Below are positions 24,722 to 34,196 of a stretch of DNA of 64,000 nt, piece by piece. The stretch's first letter is position 1. The number at the start of each line of letters is the position of its first letter. Origin of the DNA: Streptomyces sp. CB02400 (GTDB taxonomy: Bacteria; Actinomycetota; Actinomycetes; Streptomycetales; Streptomycetaceae); the NCBI RefSeq assembly GCF_001905725.1, contig NZ_LIWB01000008.1:74491-138490 (forward strand). Direction: 5' to 3'. The notes under the pieces are model-generated. The model saw nothing but the letters and a program-made list of their open reading frames with translations. It did no database searches and was not told where the DNA came from. Made by a program: the position numbers and the translations under genes.

Positions 24722-25543
24722 TCACCCCCGCGGCGCCAGCGCCTCCCACCGCACCGTCACTTCCCCCTGCCGCCACCGCCCCGGCCCGTCCGACACCGGC
24801 CAGTCGGCGGTGAGGTCCCGCACCGCCCGGATCCAGCGCTGCCGCGCGCCGTACGAGGCGTAGGGCGCGGCGGCGGCCCAGGCGCGGTCGAAGTCGCGCA
24901 GGAAGGCGTGCACCGGTTCGCCCGGCACATTGCGGTGGATGAGCGCCTTCGGCAGGCGTTCCGCCAGGTCGGAGGGGCGCTCCAGGGAGCCGAGCCGGGT
25001 CGCGAAGGTGACGGTGCGCGGCCCTTCGGGGCCGAGGGCGACCCATACGTGCCGGCGCCCGATCTCGTCGCAGGTCCCCTCGACCAGCAGTCCGCCGCGC
25101 GAGCCCGTCGCCGGGTCGGCGGGGGCGAGCCGCGCGCACAGCCGCCGCCACACGGCGGCGACCTCGGCCTCGTCGTACTGGCGCAGCACGTTCGCCGCGC
25201 GGACCAGCACCGGCCGTCCGGGAACCGGGACCTCGAAGCCGCCGCGCAGGAAGGCCAGCCCCTCGCGCTCGTACGGCCGTGCCGCCGCGACCCGGGCCGG
25301 TTCGATCTCGACGCCCGTCACGCGCGCGCGGGGTGCCGCGGTGCGCAGCCGGTGCAGCAGTTCGACCGCCGTCCAGGGGGCCGCGCCGTAGCCGAGGTCG
25401 ACGGCGACGGGATCGGCCGCGCGGCGCAGTTCCGCGCCGTGCGTGGCCGCGATCCAGCGGTCCATGCGGCGCAGGCGGTTGGGGTTGGTGGTCCCGCGCG
25501 TCACCGTGCCGACGGGACGGGACGAGGTGGCGCGGGCTGTCAT
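24722..25543 (-). CDS. Class I SAM-dependent methyltransferase-like protein
   Basis: 273 residues. The N-terminal half has a Rossmann-like motif I (AVDLGYGAAPWTAVELL, residues about 48-64) and motif II acidic residue (VTGVEIEPARV). Motif I is shifted from the standard GxGxG, so catalysis may be altered. ATG 25543 begins MTARATSS; the frame is open further upstream. It is divergent from mshA across ~200 bases. The substrate is unknown. Confidence 0.78.
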   Translation of the reverse strand: MTARATSSRPVGTVTRGTTNPNRLRRMDRWIAATHGAELRRAADPVAVDLGYGAAPWTAVELLHRLRTAAPRARVTGVEIEPARVAAARPYEREGLAFLRGGFEVPVPGRPVLVRAANVLRQYDEAEVAAVWRRLCARLAPADPATGSRGGLLVEGTCDEIGRRHVWVALGPEGPRTVTFATRLGSLERPSDLAERLPKALIHRNVPGEPVHAFLRDFDRAWAAAAPYASYGARQRWIRAVRDLTADWPVSDGPGRWRQGEVTVRWEALAPRG

Positions 25544-25749
25544 ACGGACGAGTATGCGGGTACCCGCGAACGGCACCGATGTGGGTGACGCGGCCCGCTC
25601 TCGAACGGTTGAGCGATCCTCGGTAATGATTCGGCAAAAACCCGAACCGGAGACGTCGTCCGGAAATGGGGACGCGGTTTTCGGACGTTGACGTCGCCGA
25701 GGGCCGCACACCCTCCGCCAGCCATGCCCGCAGCGAGGAGGAACGCCAC

Positions 25750-27087
25750 GTGAGCCAGTACATCGCGAGGCTCGGACGGCGCTCCCCCGCCGCACCGCCG
25801 CGGCTGCGGCTGCACCGCAGGCCCCGCCGCGTGGCGATGCTCTCCGTGCACACCTCCCCGCTCCACCAGCCGGGCACCGGCGACGCGGGCGGCATGAACG
25901 TCTACATCGTGGAGCTCGCGCAGCGCCTCGCCGCGATCAACATCGAGGTCGAGATCTTCACCCGCGCGACCACCGCCGCCCTCCCGCCCACCGTCGAACT
26001 CGCCCCCGGCGTCCTCGTCCGGCACGTCGACGCGGGCCCCTACGAGGGCCTCGCCAAGGAGGAGCTGCCGGCCCAGCTCTGCGCCTTCACCCACGGCGTG
26101 ATGCAGGCCTGGGCCCACCACCGCCCCGGCCACTACGACCTGGTCCACTCCCACTACTGGCTCTCCGGCCACGTCGGCTGGCTCGCCGCCCAGCGCTGGG
26201 GCGTCCCCCTGGTGCACGCCATGCACACCATGGCCAAGGTCAAGAACGCCAACCTGGCCGACGGCGACACGCCCGAACCCGCCGCGCGCGTCATCGGCGA
26301 GACCCAGATCGTCGCCGCCGCCGACCGGCTGATCGCCAACACCGCCGAGGAGGCCGACGAACTCGTACGGCACTACGCCGCCGACCCCGGCAAGGTCGCC
26401 GTCGTCCACCCCGGCGTGAACCTCTCCCGCTTCCGCCCGGCCGACGGCCGCGCCGCCGCGCGGGCCCGCCTCGGACTCCCGGGCGACGCCCTGATCCCGC
26501 TCTTCGCGGGCCGCATCCAGCCCCTCAAGGCCCCCGACGTGCTCCTCCGCGCGGTGGCCGCCCTGCTCGGCGAACGCCCCGAGCTGCGCTCACGCATCTG
26601 CGTCCCCGTGGTCGGCGGCCCCAGCGGCAGCGGCCTCGCCAAGCCGGAAGGGCTGCAGAAGCTCGCCGCGCGGCTCGGCATCGCCGACGTCGTACGGTTC
26701 TGCCCGCCCGTCGGACAGGAGCAGCTCGCGGACTGGTTCCGCGCGGCGTCCGTGCTCGTCATGCCGTCCTACAGCGAGTCCTTCGGACTGGTCGCCATAG
26801 AGGCGCAGGCCGCCGGCACCCCGGTGCTCGCGGCAGCGGTCGGCGGCCTCCCGGTGGCCGTACGGGACGGACACACCGGCTTCCTCGTCCAGGGCCACGA
26901 CCCCGACGCCTACGCGCGCGTGCTGCGCGACTTCGCCGACCACCCGCACCTCGCCGACCGCATGGGCGAGGCCGCCGCCCGGCACGCCCAGTCCTTCGGC
27001 TGGGACACCTCCGCCGCGGCCACGGCCGACGTCTACACGGCCGCGACCCAGGCCCACCGCCGTCACGTACGCTCCCACCATGGCTGA
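25750..27087 (+). CDS. mshA: MshA, D-inositol-3-phosphate glycosyltransferase
   Basis: 445 residues, GT-B fold (GT4). It transfers N-acetylglucosamine from UDP-GlcNAc to 1-L-myo-inositol 1-phosphate, the first step of mycothiol biosynthesis, in the cytoplasm. The family N-terminal motif SVHTSPLHQPGTGDAGGMN is present, as is the C-terminal sugar-nucleotide E-x7-E (YSESFGLVAIEAQAAGTPV). GTG 25750 is chosen because GAGGAGG lies just upstream and the protein then begins SQYIARLGRRS as in S. coelicolor; an ATG at 25666 is in frame but less likely. The next gene overlaps its end by 8 bases. Confidence 0.95.
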   Translation: MSQYIARLGRRSPAAPPRLRLHRRPRRVAMLSVHTSPLHQPGTGDAGGMNVYIVELAQRLAAINIEVEIFTRATTAALPPTVELAPGVLVRHVDAGPYEGLAKEELPAQLCAFTHGVMQAWAHHRPGHYDLVHSHYWLSGHVGWLAAQRWGVPLVHAMHTMAKVKNANLADGDTPEPAARVIGETQIVAAADRLIANTAEEADELVRHYAADPGKVAVVHPGVNLSRFRPADGRAAARARLGLPGDALIPLFAGRIQPLKAPDVLLRAVAALLGERPELRSRICVPVVGGPSGSGLAKPEGLQKLAARLGIADVVRFCPPVGQEQLADWFRAASVLVMPSYSESFGLVAIEAQAAGTPVLAAAVGGLPVAVRDGHTGFLVQGHDPDAYARVLRDFADHPHLADRMGEAAARHAQSFGWDTSAAATADVYTAATQAHRRHVRSHHG

Positions 27088-27598
27088 CAAGGCGACGGAG
27101 GCAGCGCGGGTCATCGAGGGCGTCCTGAAGGACGCCGAGCTGGAGTGGGAGAGTCCCGCGCCCGGCAGCTACGTGGTGAAACTCCCCGGCACCCGCAAGC
27201 TCTCCACCACCGTGTCCCTGATCGCCGGCCGGCACACGCTCTCCCTGAACGCCTTCGTCATCCGCCACCCCGACGAGAACGAGGCCGGCGTCCACCGCTG
27301 GCTCCTGGAGCGCAACCTCAAGCTCTTCGGCGTGAGTTACGCCGTCGACCCGCTCGGCGACATCTACGTCACCGGCCGCCTCCCCCTGGCCGCCGTCACC
27401 GCGGAGGAACTCGACCGCCTCCTCGGCCAGGTCCTCGAGGCCGCCGACGGAAGCTTCAACACCCTCCTGGAGCTGGGCTTCGCCTCGGCGATCCGCAAGG
27501 AGTACGACTGGCGCGTGTCACGCGGCGAGTCCACCCGCAACCTGGACGCGTTCACCCACCTGCTGGAGCGCCCGTCGCCCGGTAACGACCCGGAGTGA
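27080..27598 (+). CDS. YbjN-domain protein
   Basis: 172 residues, a YbjN/CesT-like fold related to type III chaperones. ATG 27080 overlaps the mshA stop, so it is translationally coupled; this pairing is conserved in Streptomyces. Typical wording is SLNAFVIRHPDENEAGVHRW and GDIYVTGRLPL. YbjN proteins are linked to stress and adhesion in Enterobacteria, but the role here is unknown. Its last 47 bases overlap the convergent AraC-type gene. Confidence 0.85.
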   Translation: MADKATEAARVIEGVLKDAELEWESPAPGSYVVKLPGTRKLSTTVSLIAGRHTLSLNAFVIRHPDENEAGVHRWLLERNLKLFGVSYAVDPLGDIYVTGRLPLAAVTAEELDRLLGQVLEAADGSFNTLLELGFASAIRKEYDWRVSRGESTRNLDAFTHLLERPSPGNDPE

Positions 27599-28361
27599 CC
27601 CCCACCAGCTTCCGGAAGTGCCGGGTGAGGTGCGCCTGGTCGTAGAACCCGGTGGCGACGGCGACCTCGCCCGGTGAGCGTCCCTCCAGGAGCAGCCGCC
27701 GGGCGCGGCCGACCCGGCGGGACATCAGGTACTGGTGCGGCGCGATGCCGTAGGCCCCGCTGAACGCCCGTACGAGGTGCGCGGGATGGGCGGACAGCGT
27801 CCCGCCGGCCTCCGCCAGGCTCACGCCGTCCACGACCCGCTCGTCGAGCAGCTCCCGCAGCCGCCGCGCGAGCACGGGATCCCGCCGGGGTGCGCCGAGG
27901 ACCTCCCGGGACCGCAGATGCTCCCGCAGCCGCTCCCCGACCAGCGTCAGCCTGCTCTCGGCCTCCAGCTCGTCCCCGGGCCGCACGAGCGCGGAGTGCA
28001 CCTGCCCGACGCGCCGCCGCAGCAGGGGGTCGCGCAGATCGGGCCGGTCCACGGCGGCGCCGATGAGACCGTCGGCGAGATGGTGGCCGTCGAGGTACAG
28101 CACCCGCTTGCGGAAGCCGTCGGAGGTGGCGGGGGCGCCGTTGTGCGGGACGTGCGGCGGCAGCAGGGACACGGTGTCGTGCGGGGTGCCGTGCTCGTGC
28201 CGGTCGAGGTCGTACCGTACGGCCCCGTCGTCCACGATGAGCAGCGTCCAGGCGTCGTGGACGTGCATCGGGTAGGCGTACTCGGTGAAGCGGGCGTGGA
28301 ACACCTCGACGACGCCCGGCACACGGGGCCGCCAGGCGGACACGCTCGCCCGGGAGGACAT
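27552..28361 (-). CDS. AraC-family transcriptional regulator
   Basis: 269 residues from ATG 28361. An N-terminal cupin sensor domain (AYPMHVHDAWTLLIVDDG near residues 30-47) is followed by two AraC helix-turn-helix motifs in the last 100 residues (SLAEAGGTLSAHPAHLVRAF and SPGEVAVATGFYDQAHLTRHF). Its 3' end overlaps the YbjN gene tail-to-tail. Divergent from a DUF2000 gene only 49 bases away, which is its probable target. The ligand is unknown. Confidence 0.88.
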   Translation of the reverse strand: MSSRASVSAWRPRVPGVVEVFHARFTEYAYPMHVHDAWTLLIVDDGAVRYDLDRHEHGTPHDTVSLLPPHVPHNGAPATSDGFRKRVLYLDGHHLADGLIGAAVDRPDLRDPLLRRRVGQVHSALVRPGDELEAESRLTLVGERLREHLRSREVLGAPRRDPVLARRLRELLDERVVDGVSLAEAGGTLSAHPAHLVRAFSGAYGIAPHQYLMSRRVGRARRLLLEGRSPGEVAVATGFYDQAHLTRHFRKLVGVTPGRYRATGAPAGG

Positions 28362-28410
28362 GCAAACAACGTACAAGACGCGGGCCGGCCCCGATCGGCA
28401 GTCTCAGGGC

Positions 28411-28827
28411 ATGAGCACTCGCTTCGACACGAAGATCGCCGTACTGCTGCGCGAGGACCTGGAGCCCTGGCAGCGCCTCAACGTCACCGCGTTCCTGGTC
28501 AGCGGCCTGGGCACCCGGCTCCCCGAACTGATCGGCGCACCCTACGAGGACGCGGACGACGTGCCGTACCTGCCGATGTTCCGCCAGCCGGTCCTGGTCT
28601 TCCAGGGCACGAAGGAGGTGCTGAAGGCGGCCCACGCGCGGGCCCTCTCCCGCGCCCTCCCCCGCGCGGTCTTCACCTCCGACCTGTTCGCCACGGGCCA
28701 CGACGAGGCCAACCGCGCGGCGGTCCGCGCCGTGGGCACGGCGGACCTGGACCTGGTGGGCCTGTCGCTCCACGGCCCGAGGAACGCGGTGGACAAGGTC
28801 CTGAAGGGGGCCGGGATGCACCCGTGA
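28411..28827 (+). CDS. DUF2000 family protein
   Basis: 138 residues matching DUF2000: the N terminus FDTKIAVLLREDLEPWQRLNV, the central QPVLVFQGTKEVLKAAHARAL, and a helical tail. The family is structurally similar to peptidyl-tRNA-hydrolase-like proteins; its activity is not established. It is divergent from the AraC-type regulator, an arrangement often seen in actinobacteria. It ends 12 bases before the next gene, so the two likely share a transcript. Confidence 0.82.
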   Translation: MSTRFDTKIAVLLREDLEPWQRLNVTAFLVSGLGTRLPELIGAPYEDADDVPYLPMFRQPVLVFQGTKEVLKAAHARALSRALPRAVFTSDLFATGHDEANRAAVRAVGTADLDLVGLSLHGPRNAVDKVLKGAGMHP

Positions 28828-28839
28828 GACGCTGACCGC

Positions 28840-29349
28840 ATGAGCAGTGCGCCCCGCCCGGTCCTCTTCCTGGACGTGGACGGCCCGCTGATCCCCTTCG
28901 GCTCCGGCTTCGGCTCCGGCGCACCCGCGCGGGGACCGCTCACGGACTCCGGGAACCCCCTGCTGACCCGCCTCGACCCCACGGTGGGCGCACGCCTGCT
29001 CGCCCTCCCCTGCGAGCTGGTGTGGGCGACGACCTGGCAGCACGAGGCGAACGACACGATCGCCCCACGCCTCGGCCTGCCGCGCCTGCCGACGGTCCCC
29101 TGGCCGGAGGACGACGACACCCCCGCACCGCGCGGCCTCCACTGGAAGACCCGCCCCCTAGCGGAGTGGGCCGGGCGGCGCCCCTTCGTCTGGCTGGACG
29201 ACGAGATCGGCGAGACGGACCGCGCGTGGACCGAGGCGGCCCACCCGGCCCCGGCACTCCTCCACCGGGTGGACCCTGCGAAGGGCCTGACGGAGGCGGA
29301 CCTCACGGCGGTACGGGAGTGGCTTCGCGCTGTCCCTCCCGGCCGGTGA
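28840..29349 (+). CDS. HAD-like protein of unknown role
   Basis: 169 residues. It opens VLFLDVDGPLIPFGSGFG, the DxDG phosphatase motif I of the HAD superfamily. Further in are LVWATTWQHEAND and FVWLDDEIGETDRAW, recalling motifs II and IV of the short HAD_8/secreted-type group. It has no large cap domain. It directly follows the DUF2000 gene with a 12-base gap. The substrate is unknown. Confidence 0.78.
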   Translation: MSSAPRPVLFLDVDGPLIPFGSGFGSGAPARGPLTDSGNPLLTRLDPTVGARLLALPCELVWATTWQHEANDTIAPRLGLPRLPTVPWPEDDDTPAPRGLHWKTRPLAEWAGRRPFVWLDDEIGETDRAWTEAAHPAPALLHRVDPAKGLTEADLTAVREWLRAVPPGR

Positions 29350-29525
29350 TGTCGCGCTCTTCGCCGGGCCCCCTGCGCGGAGTCCCCGTGCCAGGCCAGC
29401 ATGTCCGGTCCCCGTGACGTCGATCCGTACGCGATGTGGCGCCACGCGCTCGCCGAGGCCGACCGGGTCTTCGCGTCGCCCCGGGCTCGACCGCCCGGTG
29501 CGCGGTCCCCTTCAGGACATCCGGG

Positions 29526-30500
29526 TCACAGCGCGGCCAGCCACTCGGTGAGGAGGCGGTTGACCTCCTCGGGGCGTTCCTGCTGGATCCAGTGGCCGCA
29601 GTCGTCGAGGAGGTGGGAGGAGACCAGGCCCGGCAGGGTCACCGGGTACGCCTCGATCGCGTCGGCCAGCCAGGTCGTGGAGGCGTCCAGGCCGCCGCCG
29701 ACGAACAGCGACGGCTGGCTGATCGGGGCGCCGTCGAAGGCGGCGAGGTCCTCCCAGTCGCGGTCCATGTTCCGGTAGCGGTCGAGCGCCCCGGTCATGC
29801 CGGTGCGTTCGAACTCCCCGGCGTAGACGTCGAGGTCCCGCTCGCTCAGCCAGCCGGGCAGCCGGCCCGCGGGGAACCGGTCGCGCATGGTCCCGCCCCT
29901 GCCGACGAAGTGCGGATCGGGAGCGCCGGGCGCGGGCATGGTGTCGGCGGACAGCGCCGCGTAGAGGCCCGCGAGCCAGCCCCGTACATCGGGTTCGATC
30001 TCCGCCTCGGCGCGGCCCGGCTCCTGGAAGTACGAGACGTAGAACTCCTCGTCACCGCCCATCCCGGCGAAGACGTCACTGGGCCGGGGCCCGCCGCGCG
30101 GGGTGTAGGGCACGCTCAGCAGCGCCACCGCGCGGAAGACGTCCGGCCTGAGCAGCGCGGAGTTCGCGGCGATGGCCGCACCCCAGTCGTGCCCCACGAC
30201 CACGGCCGACTCCTCGCCCAGGGCGTGCACCACGGCGACGTTGTCCGCCACCAGGTCGAGCATCCGGTACGCGTCCGTCGCGGCCGGCCTGGAGGAGCGG
30301 CCGTACCCGCGGACGTCGACGGCGACCGCGCGGTACCCCGCCGCCGCGAGCGCGGGCAACTGGTGCCGCCAGGAGTACCAGGACTCCGGGAAGCCGTGCA
30401 CGAGCAGCACCAGCGGCCCGGTGCCCTGCTCCGCGAGATGGATCCGGCCTCCCGGCGAGGAAACCAGCCGGTGCGTGATCTCCGTGGTCTTCCGGTTCAT
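29526..30500 (-). CDS. Alpha/beta hydrolase, epoxide hydrolase-like
   Basis: 324 residues. HGFPESWYSWRHQLPAL holds the oxyanion HGFP motif. The nucleophile elbow is VVGHDWGAAIA, with aspartate at the nucleophile position as in epoxide hydrolases and haloalkane dehalogenases. The catalytic histidine is in LLDDCGHWIQQERPEEV. The cap contains the tyrosines needed for epoxide opening. The ATG at 30500 is preceded by GGAGGAGGGCG, an excellent ribosome-binding site. A single gene whose substrate cannot be inferred. Confidence 0.9.
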   Translation of the reverse strand: MNRKTTEITHRLVSSPGGRIHLAEQGTGPLVLLVHGFPESWYSWRHQLPALAAAGYRAVAVDVRGYGRSSRPAATDAYRMLDLVADNVAVVHALGEESAVVVGHDWGAAIAANSALLRPDVFRAVALLSVPYTPRGGPRPSDVFAGMGGDEEFYVSYFQEPGRAEAEIEPDVRGWLAGLYAALSADTMPAPGAPDPHFVGRGGTMRDRFPAGRLPGWLSERDLDVYAGEFERTGMTGALDRYRNMDRDWEDLAAFDGAPISQPSLFVGGGLDASTTWLADAIEAYPVTLPGLVSSHLLDDCGHWIQQERPEEVNRLLTEWLAAL

Positions 30501-30675
30501 GCGCCCTCCTCCAGGACCGTGTTCCGCCGTGCCTCGATCATGCGGAAGACCACCCCGGAGGCCCGAGCGCATTTGCCGACCCGGCAAACCCGCCGGCCGC
30601 GACTCGACCCGTCCCGCCCTCGCCGCGGGCTGTGAGGCCGTGGCAAGGGCCGGGGGGACGAGCCCGGCGGAGGCG

Positions 30676-31131
30676 TCAGACGTCGTACAGGGTGACGGTG
30701 ACCGACCCGTCCTCGCCGGTGACGGCGTACTGGCCGGGGCCCTCGACCGGCACACAACCGGCGGCGAGGACGTCGTCGTCGTTGATGCCCGTGTCGTCCT
30801 CGTTCACGAAGGCGCACAGCTCGGTGACGGGGTGGTCGGCGTACCTCACCTCGTAAAGGCCCGAGTCCGGGTAGCGCGGAAGGGTGGGGGTGTAGAGGCC
30901 GACGTCCGGGTGCTCCCACAGGGCGGTCTCCTGGCCCCACGGCGCCTGCAGCCAGACCCTCCCGTAGGGCTCGGGCAGGTCGTTGTCGTCGCGCTCCTGG
31001 GGGTTGGAGAATTCGATCGAGTACATGACGGGTCCGGGTGCCGCCGCCTGCGCGGAAGTGGCCGCTCCACCGAGCAGCAGCAGTACTGCCGAACCGGTCG
31101 CCGCCAACCGGCCCATGAACGTGAGACGCAT
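30676..31131 (-). CDS. Secreted protein of unknown function
   Basis: 151 residues from ATG 31131 (GTG 31146 is in frame). A Sec signal peptide covers about residues 1-30 (TGSAVLLLLGGAATSAQA, cleavage A-Q-A). The mature part is acidic, rich in Tyr/Pro/Asp, with a single Cys pair (ELCAFV, AAGCVPV) that could form a disulfide. The upstream AGTAGTCGTCCGACTAC may be a promoter/operator inverted repeat. No family recognised. Confidence 0.72.
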   Translation of the reverse strand: MRLTFMGRLAATGSAVLLLLGGAATSAQAAAPGPVMYSIEFSNPQERDDNDLPEPYGRVWLQAPWGQETALWEHPDVGLYTPTLPRYPDSGLYEVRYADHPVTELCAFVNEDDTGINDDDVLAAGCVPVEGPGQYAVTGEDGSVTVTLYDV

Positions 31132-31308
31132 CCCTCCACCTTTCACCGAAAGTAGTCGTCCGACTACACGGCGAGAGATTAGGAGGGGTCGGCTCTCGGT
31201 TCCCCGGGCCGACGGCTAAACCACTCAGGGCACTGACGCGGGGGCTCACCCCGCCTCCCTGCGCGCCGCCGGGCCGAGAGCACGGTGCTCCGTCGACGGG
31301 TGGGCGAG

Positions 31309-31869
31309 CTACTGCCCCACCCGCCCGTCGACGCACTCGCGCAGCAGGTCGGCGTGGCCGCAGTGGCGGGCGTACTCCTCGACGCGGTGGACCCACAGTT
31401 CGCGGACGGAGCCGCCGTCCTGGAGCACCCGCGCGCCCAGGTCCGGGTACTCGGCCAACGCCGCGTCGGTGGCCGCCTGTTCGCGGGCGAGGTCGGCGAA
31501 GGCGCCGTCGACCAGCGCCTGATCGGCGGCGGCACCGTCGAAGTCGGCGTCACGCGCCCCGTACAGCTTCGGTTCCGGTCCGCCGGGCCCGAACCAGCCC
31601 CGCCAGTCCCGCTCCACCTCCGCGAGATGCCGGACCAGCCCCAGCAGGGACATGGTCGACGGCGGCACCGACCGGCACGCCAGCTGCTCCGGGCTCAGCC
31701 CCTCGCACTTCATCCTCAGGGTCAGCCGGTAGTTCCGCAGGTAGTCCTGCAACGTCGCCAGCTCCCCCTCCGGACCGGCCCCGTCACTCTCCCGGGGGTC
31801 GTCGTCGGGGTCCGCCCACATGTCGGGGTGGACACTGGCCTGGCTCCATCGCTCCGGCGCATCACTCAC
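31309..31869 (-). CDS. DinB-family (DUF664) protein, second copy
   Basis: 186 residues from GTG 31869. Helical bundle with the DUF664 histidine pattern: LLGLVRHLAEVERDWRGWF near 78-96 and ARHCGHADLLRECVDGRVGQ at the C terminus. In actinobacteria members of this group include mycothiol-dependent enzymes. Related in layout to the protein at 17068-17652 but divergent in sequence. No operon partner is apparent; the substrate is unknown. Confidence 0.82.
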   Translation of the reverse strand: MSDAPERWSQASVHPDMWADPDDDPRESDGAGPEGELATLQDYLRNYRLTLRMKCEGLSPEQLACRSVPPSTMSLLGLVRHLAEVERDWRGWFGPGGPEPKLYGARDADFDGAAADQALVDGAFADLAREQAATDAALAEYPDLGARVLQDGGSVRELWVHRVEEYARHCGHADLLRECVDGRVGQ

Positions 31870-31958
31870 CGGGCCCACGATGCTGAGCGGCACCCCGGGC
31901 CGCAAGCGAATATCGCGGCGGCGACGGTGATGTCAGTGCGGGCCCCCACAATGCCGTC

Positions 31959-32399
31959 ATGAGCGAGCACTTCGAGGTCGTCCTCTCCTGCTTCCTGCGC
32001 GACGACATCCCGGTCCCGGTCCTGGCGGCCCTGCGCTGGCACATGGGCATGGACGACGACCGCCCGGACACCCTGGACCCGGACGACCACCCCTACCCGT
32101 TGCTGTCCCCGGACGACAACAGTCGCCTCCCCGGCGGCGACTTCGTGTCCCTGCGCCGTACGGTGCAGGAGTTCACGACATCGGGGAAGCGGTACGAGTG
32201 GGAGCTGTTCTCCCGCAAGGACTGGGTCGACGACCTGACACTCCACCTCGACGCCTTCCTGGAGCTGATAGCCCCCCACATCGCGGACAGCGGCTACGGC
32301 GGTCACATCCGCCACCTGTACGAGACAGAGGCGAAGCCCATCCACTTCCACGACGGCACGTACGACCCCGTCATGGCCTGGATCTGGAAGAGGTTCTGA
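31959..32399 (+). CDS. Hypothetical protein
   Basis: 146 residues, acidic, with a conserved-looking N terminus (MSEHFEVVLSCFLRDDIP) and aromatic C terminus (PVMAWIWKRF). No signal peptide, membrane segment or domain I recognise. It has normal codon use for this genome and the ATG is about 90 bases from the divergent DUF664 gene, so it is a real gene of unknown role. Confidence 0.72.
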   Translation: MSEHFEVVLSCFLRDDIPVPVLAALRWHMGMDDDRPDTLDPDDHPYPLLSPDDNSRLPGGDFVSLRRTVQEFTTSGKRYEWELFSRKDWVDDLTLHLDAFLELIAPHIADSGYGGHIRHLYETEAKPIHFHDGTYDPVMAWIWKRF

Positions 32400-32536
32400 G
32401 CCGCACCGACCCGTCCGAAGCCGGGGGAAACGGGGAAAGCGGTCGTGGCCGGTGTACAACCATCGACGGTCCGCACGCGTCCAAGATCGCAGTTCAAGCG
32501 CTCGTCCACAGGACGCTTCCCGGACCCCGGAGAATC

Positions 32537-33880
32537 ATGCCCTCCTCGCGTACCGCCCTCGCCGCCGCTTCCACTCTCGTGGCGGCGCTCTGCACACCAC
32601 TCCTCGCCGCCCCCACCGCGGCCGCCGCCCCCGCCAAGTACGCGGACGACTTCAACGGTGACGGCTACCGCGACTACGCCTACGGACAGAGCGTCACCGA
32701 CGCCGGCAACGACGGCTCCGGAACCGTCGGCATCATCTACGGCACCGCCACCGGACCGGACGGGCGCAAGCAGAACATCACACAGAACAGCGCGGGCGTC
32801 CCCGGCGCCAACGAGTGGGACGACAGCTTCGGCAACGCGCTGGCGGCCGCCGACTTCAACCGCGACGGATACGGCGACCTGGCCGTCGCCGTCTACGGCG
32901 AGGACGTCGGCGCGAACAAGGAGCAGGGCGGGACCACGATCCTCTGGGGGTCCGCGAAGGGCCTGTCCGGAGGCACCGTCGTCCCGAACAAGATGCCCGG
33001 GAAGCACGGCCAGATGGGCCTCGACCTCGCCACCGGCGACTTCAACGGCGACGGCAAGCCCGACCTGGCCCTGATCAACCACAACACCGCGCACGTGTAC
33101 ACCGGCTCGTTCACCAAGTCCGGCTTCAGCGGCAAGGTCACCAGGCTCAGCAACGAGAGGGTGTTCGCCGAGCACCTGACCGCCGGGCAGGTCACCAAGG
33201 ACAAGGCTTCCGACCTCGTGGTCATCGGCGCGGTGGACGGGGACCAGCACACCGTCACCGGCGCCTGGTTCATCCGCGGCGGGAGCACGCTCACCCGGGG
33301 CGCGACGTACCGGATGGGCACCGGCGAGGACACCAGCTGGGAGGTCGACGCCCAGATCGCCGACTTCAACAAGGACGGCTACGGGGACATCGCGCTCGGA
33401 CACCCCAATGCCAACGGAGCCGGCGGCGTCCTCGTCTGGCGCGGCGGTTCCAGCGGCCCCAGCGGCGTCACCCGCGTCAACCAGAACACCGCGGGCATCT
33501 CCGGCAGCATGGAGAAGGGCGACCGCTTCGGCGCGCGGATCTCCGTCGGCGACGTCAACCACGACGGCTACCCGGACCTCGCCGTCGCCGCCCCCGGAGA
33601 GGACCTCGCCGACCACGCCGACGCGGGCGCCGTCCACATCCTGCGCGGCAGCGCCTCCGGGCTCACCGGATCCAAGTCGCAGTTCTTCCACCGCGACACC
33701 TCGGGCGTGCCGGGCGGCCTGGAGGCCGGGGAGTCCTTCGGCGAAGGGCTGCGCCTGCGCGACTCCGACCGCGACGGCCACGCCGACCTCTTCACGGACT
33801 ACCTGCGCCTGCGCGGTTCCTCCGGAGGCATCGTGGCGTCCGGCGCCCAGTCCGCGATCTGGTCGTACTTCCTGCAGTAG
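32537..33880 (+). CDS. Secreted FG-GAP / VCBS beta-propeller protein
   Basis: 447 residues. A Sec signal peptide (about 1-31, LAAASTLVAALCTPLLAAPTAAAA) is followed by a beta-propeller of FG-GAP repeats. Each repeat has the Ca-binding D-x-N/D-x-D-G signature: DFNGDGYRDYAYG, DFNRDGYGDLAV, DFNGDGKPDLAL, DFNKDGYGDIALG, DVNHDGYPDLAVA, DSDRDGHADLF. Such proteins are abundant exported proteins in Streptomyces that mediate binding of carbohydrate or protein partners; this one lacks an obvious catalytic domain. ATG 32537 follows a CGGAGAATC ribosome-binding site. Confidence 0.9.
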   Translation: MPSSRTALAAASTLVAALCTPLLAAPTAAAAPAKYADDFNGDGYRDYAYGQSVTDAGNDGSGTVGIIYGTATGPDGRKQNITQNSAGVPGANEWDDSFGNALAAADFNRDGYGDLAVAVYGEDVGANKEQGGTTILWGSAKGLSGGTVVPNKMPGKHGQMGLDLATGDFNGDGKPDLALINHNTAHVYTGSFTKSGFSGKVTRLSNERVFAEHLTAGQVTKDKASDLVVIGAVDGDQHTVTGAWFIRGGSTLTRGATYRMGTGEDTSWEVDAQIADFNKDGYGDIALGHPNANGAGGVLVWRGGSSGPSGVTRVNQNTAGISGSMEKGDRFGARISVGDVNHDGYPDLAVAAPGEDLADHADAGAVHILRGSASGLTGSKSQFFHRDTSGVPGGLEAGESFGEGLRLRDSDRDGHADLFTDYLRLRGSSGGIVASGAQSAIWSYFLQ

Positions 33881-33966
33881 GAGCTGCCGTCACCGGGCAC
33901 GCGCACATCCTCCGGGCGGGCCGGCACGAGACCGGCCCACCCGGACGGACCCTGCGGAAGGCGGCC

Positions 33967-34196
33967 TCAGGCGGCCCTGGATCGCGCCGCCCGCGTGTCC
34001 GGGGCGGGATCGTGTGCTTCCTCGGGCACGAAGGTCTCGTCCTCCCCGAAGTCGGGGCTCAGGAAGGGGTTCGTGGCCGGAGGCGGCGATGCTGCGACGG
34101 AACGGCGGGGCAGCCCCTCCGGAGCGGAGAACAGCGAGGTCGGTTCGATGAGAGGTTCCTCTTTCGGTACAGGTCCCGTGACCGGGCACAGTGGTC
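33967..34196 (-). other. Possible gene remnant without a credible start
   Basis: On the minus strand the last ~70 codons of a long frame ending at 33967 look protein-like (PLIEPTSLFSAPEG, NPFLSPDFGEDETFVPEEA). No ATG/GTG with a ribosome-binding site starts this portion; the frame continues through low-complexity sequence to 34638. It lies immediately downstream of the small gene at 34197-34424. It could be a decayed gene or a frameshifted continuation of it. Confidence 0.35.

Noticed and set aside
29401..29778. 125-residue plus-strand frame beginning ATGTCCGGTCCC
   Set aside because: Its first residues look plausible, but it soon runs antisense through the hydrolase gene with low-complexity sequence. 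No domain or clear ribosome-binding site supports it.
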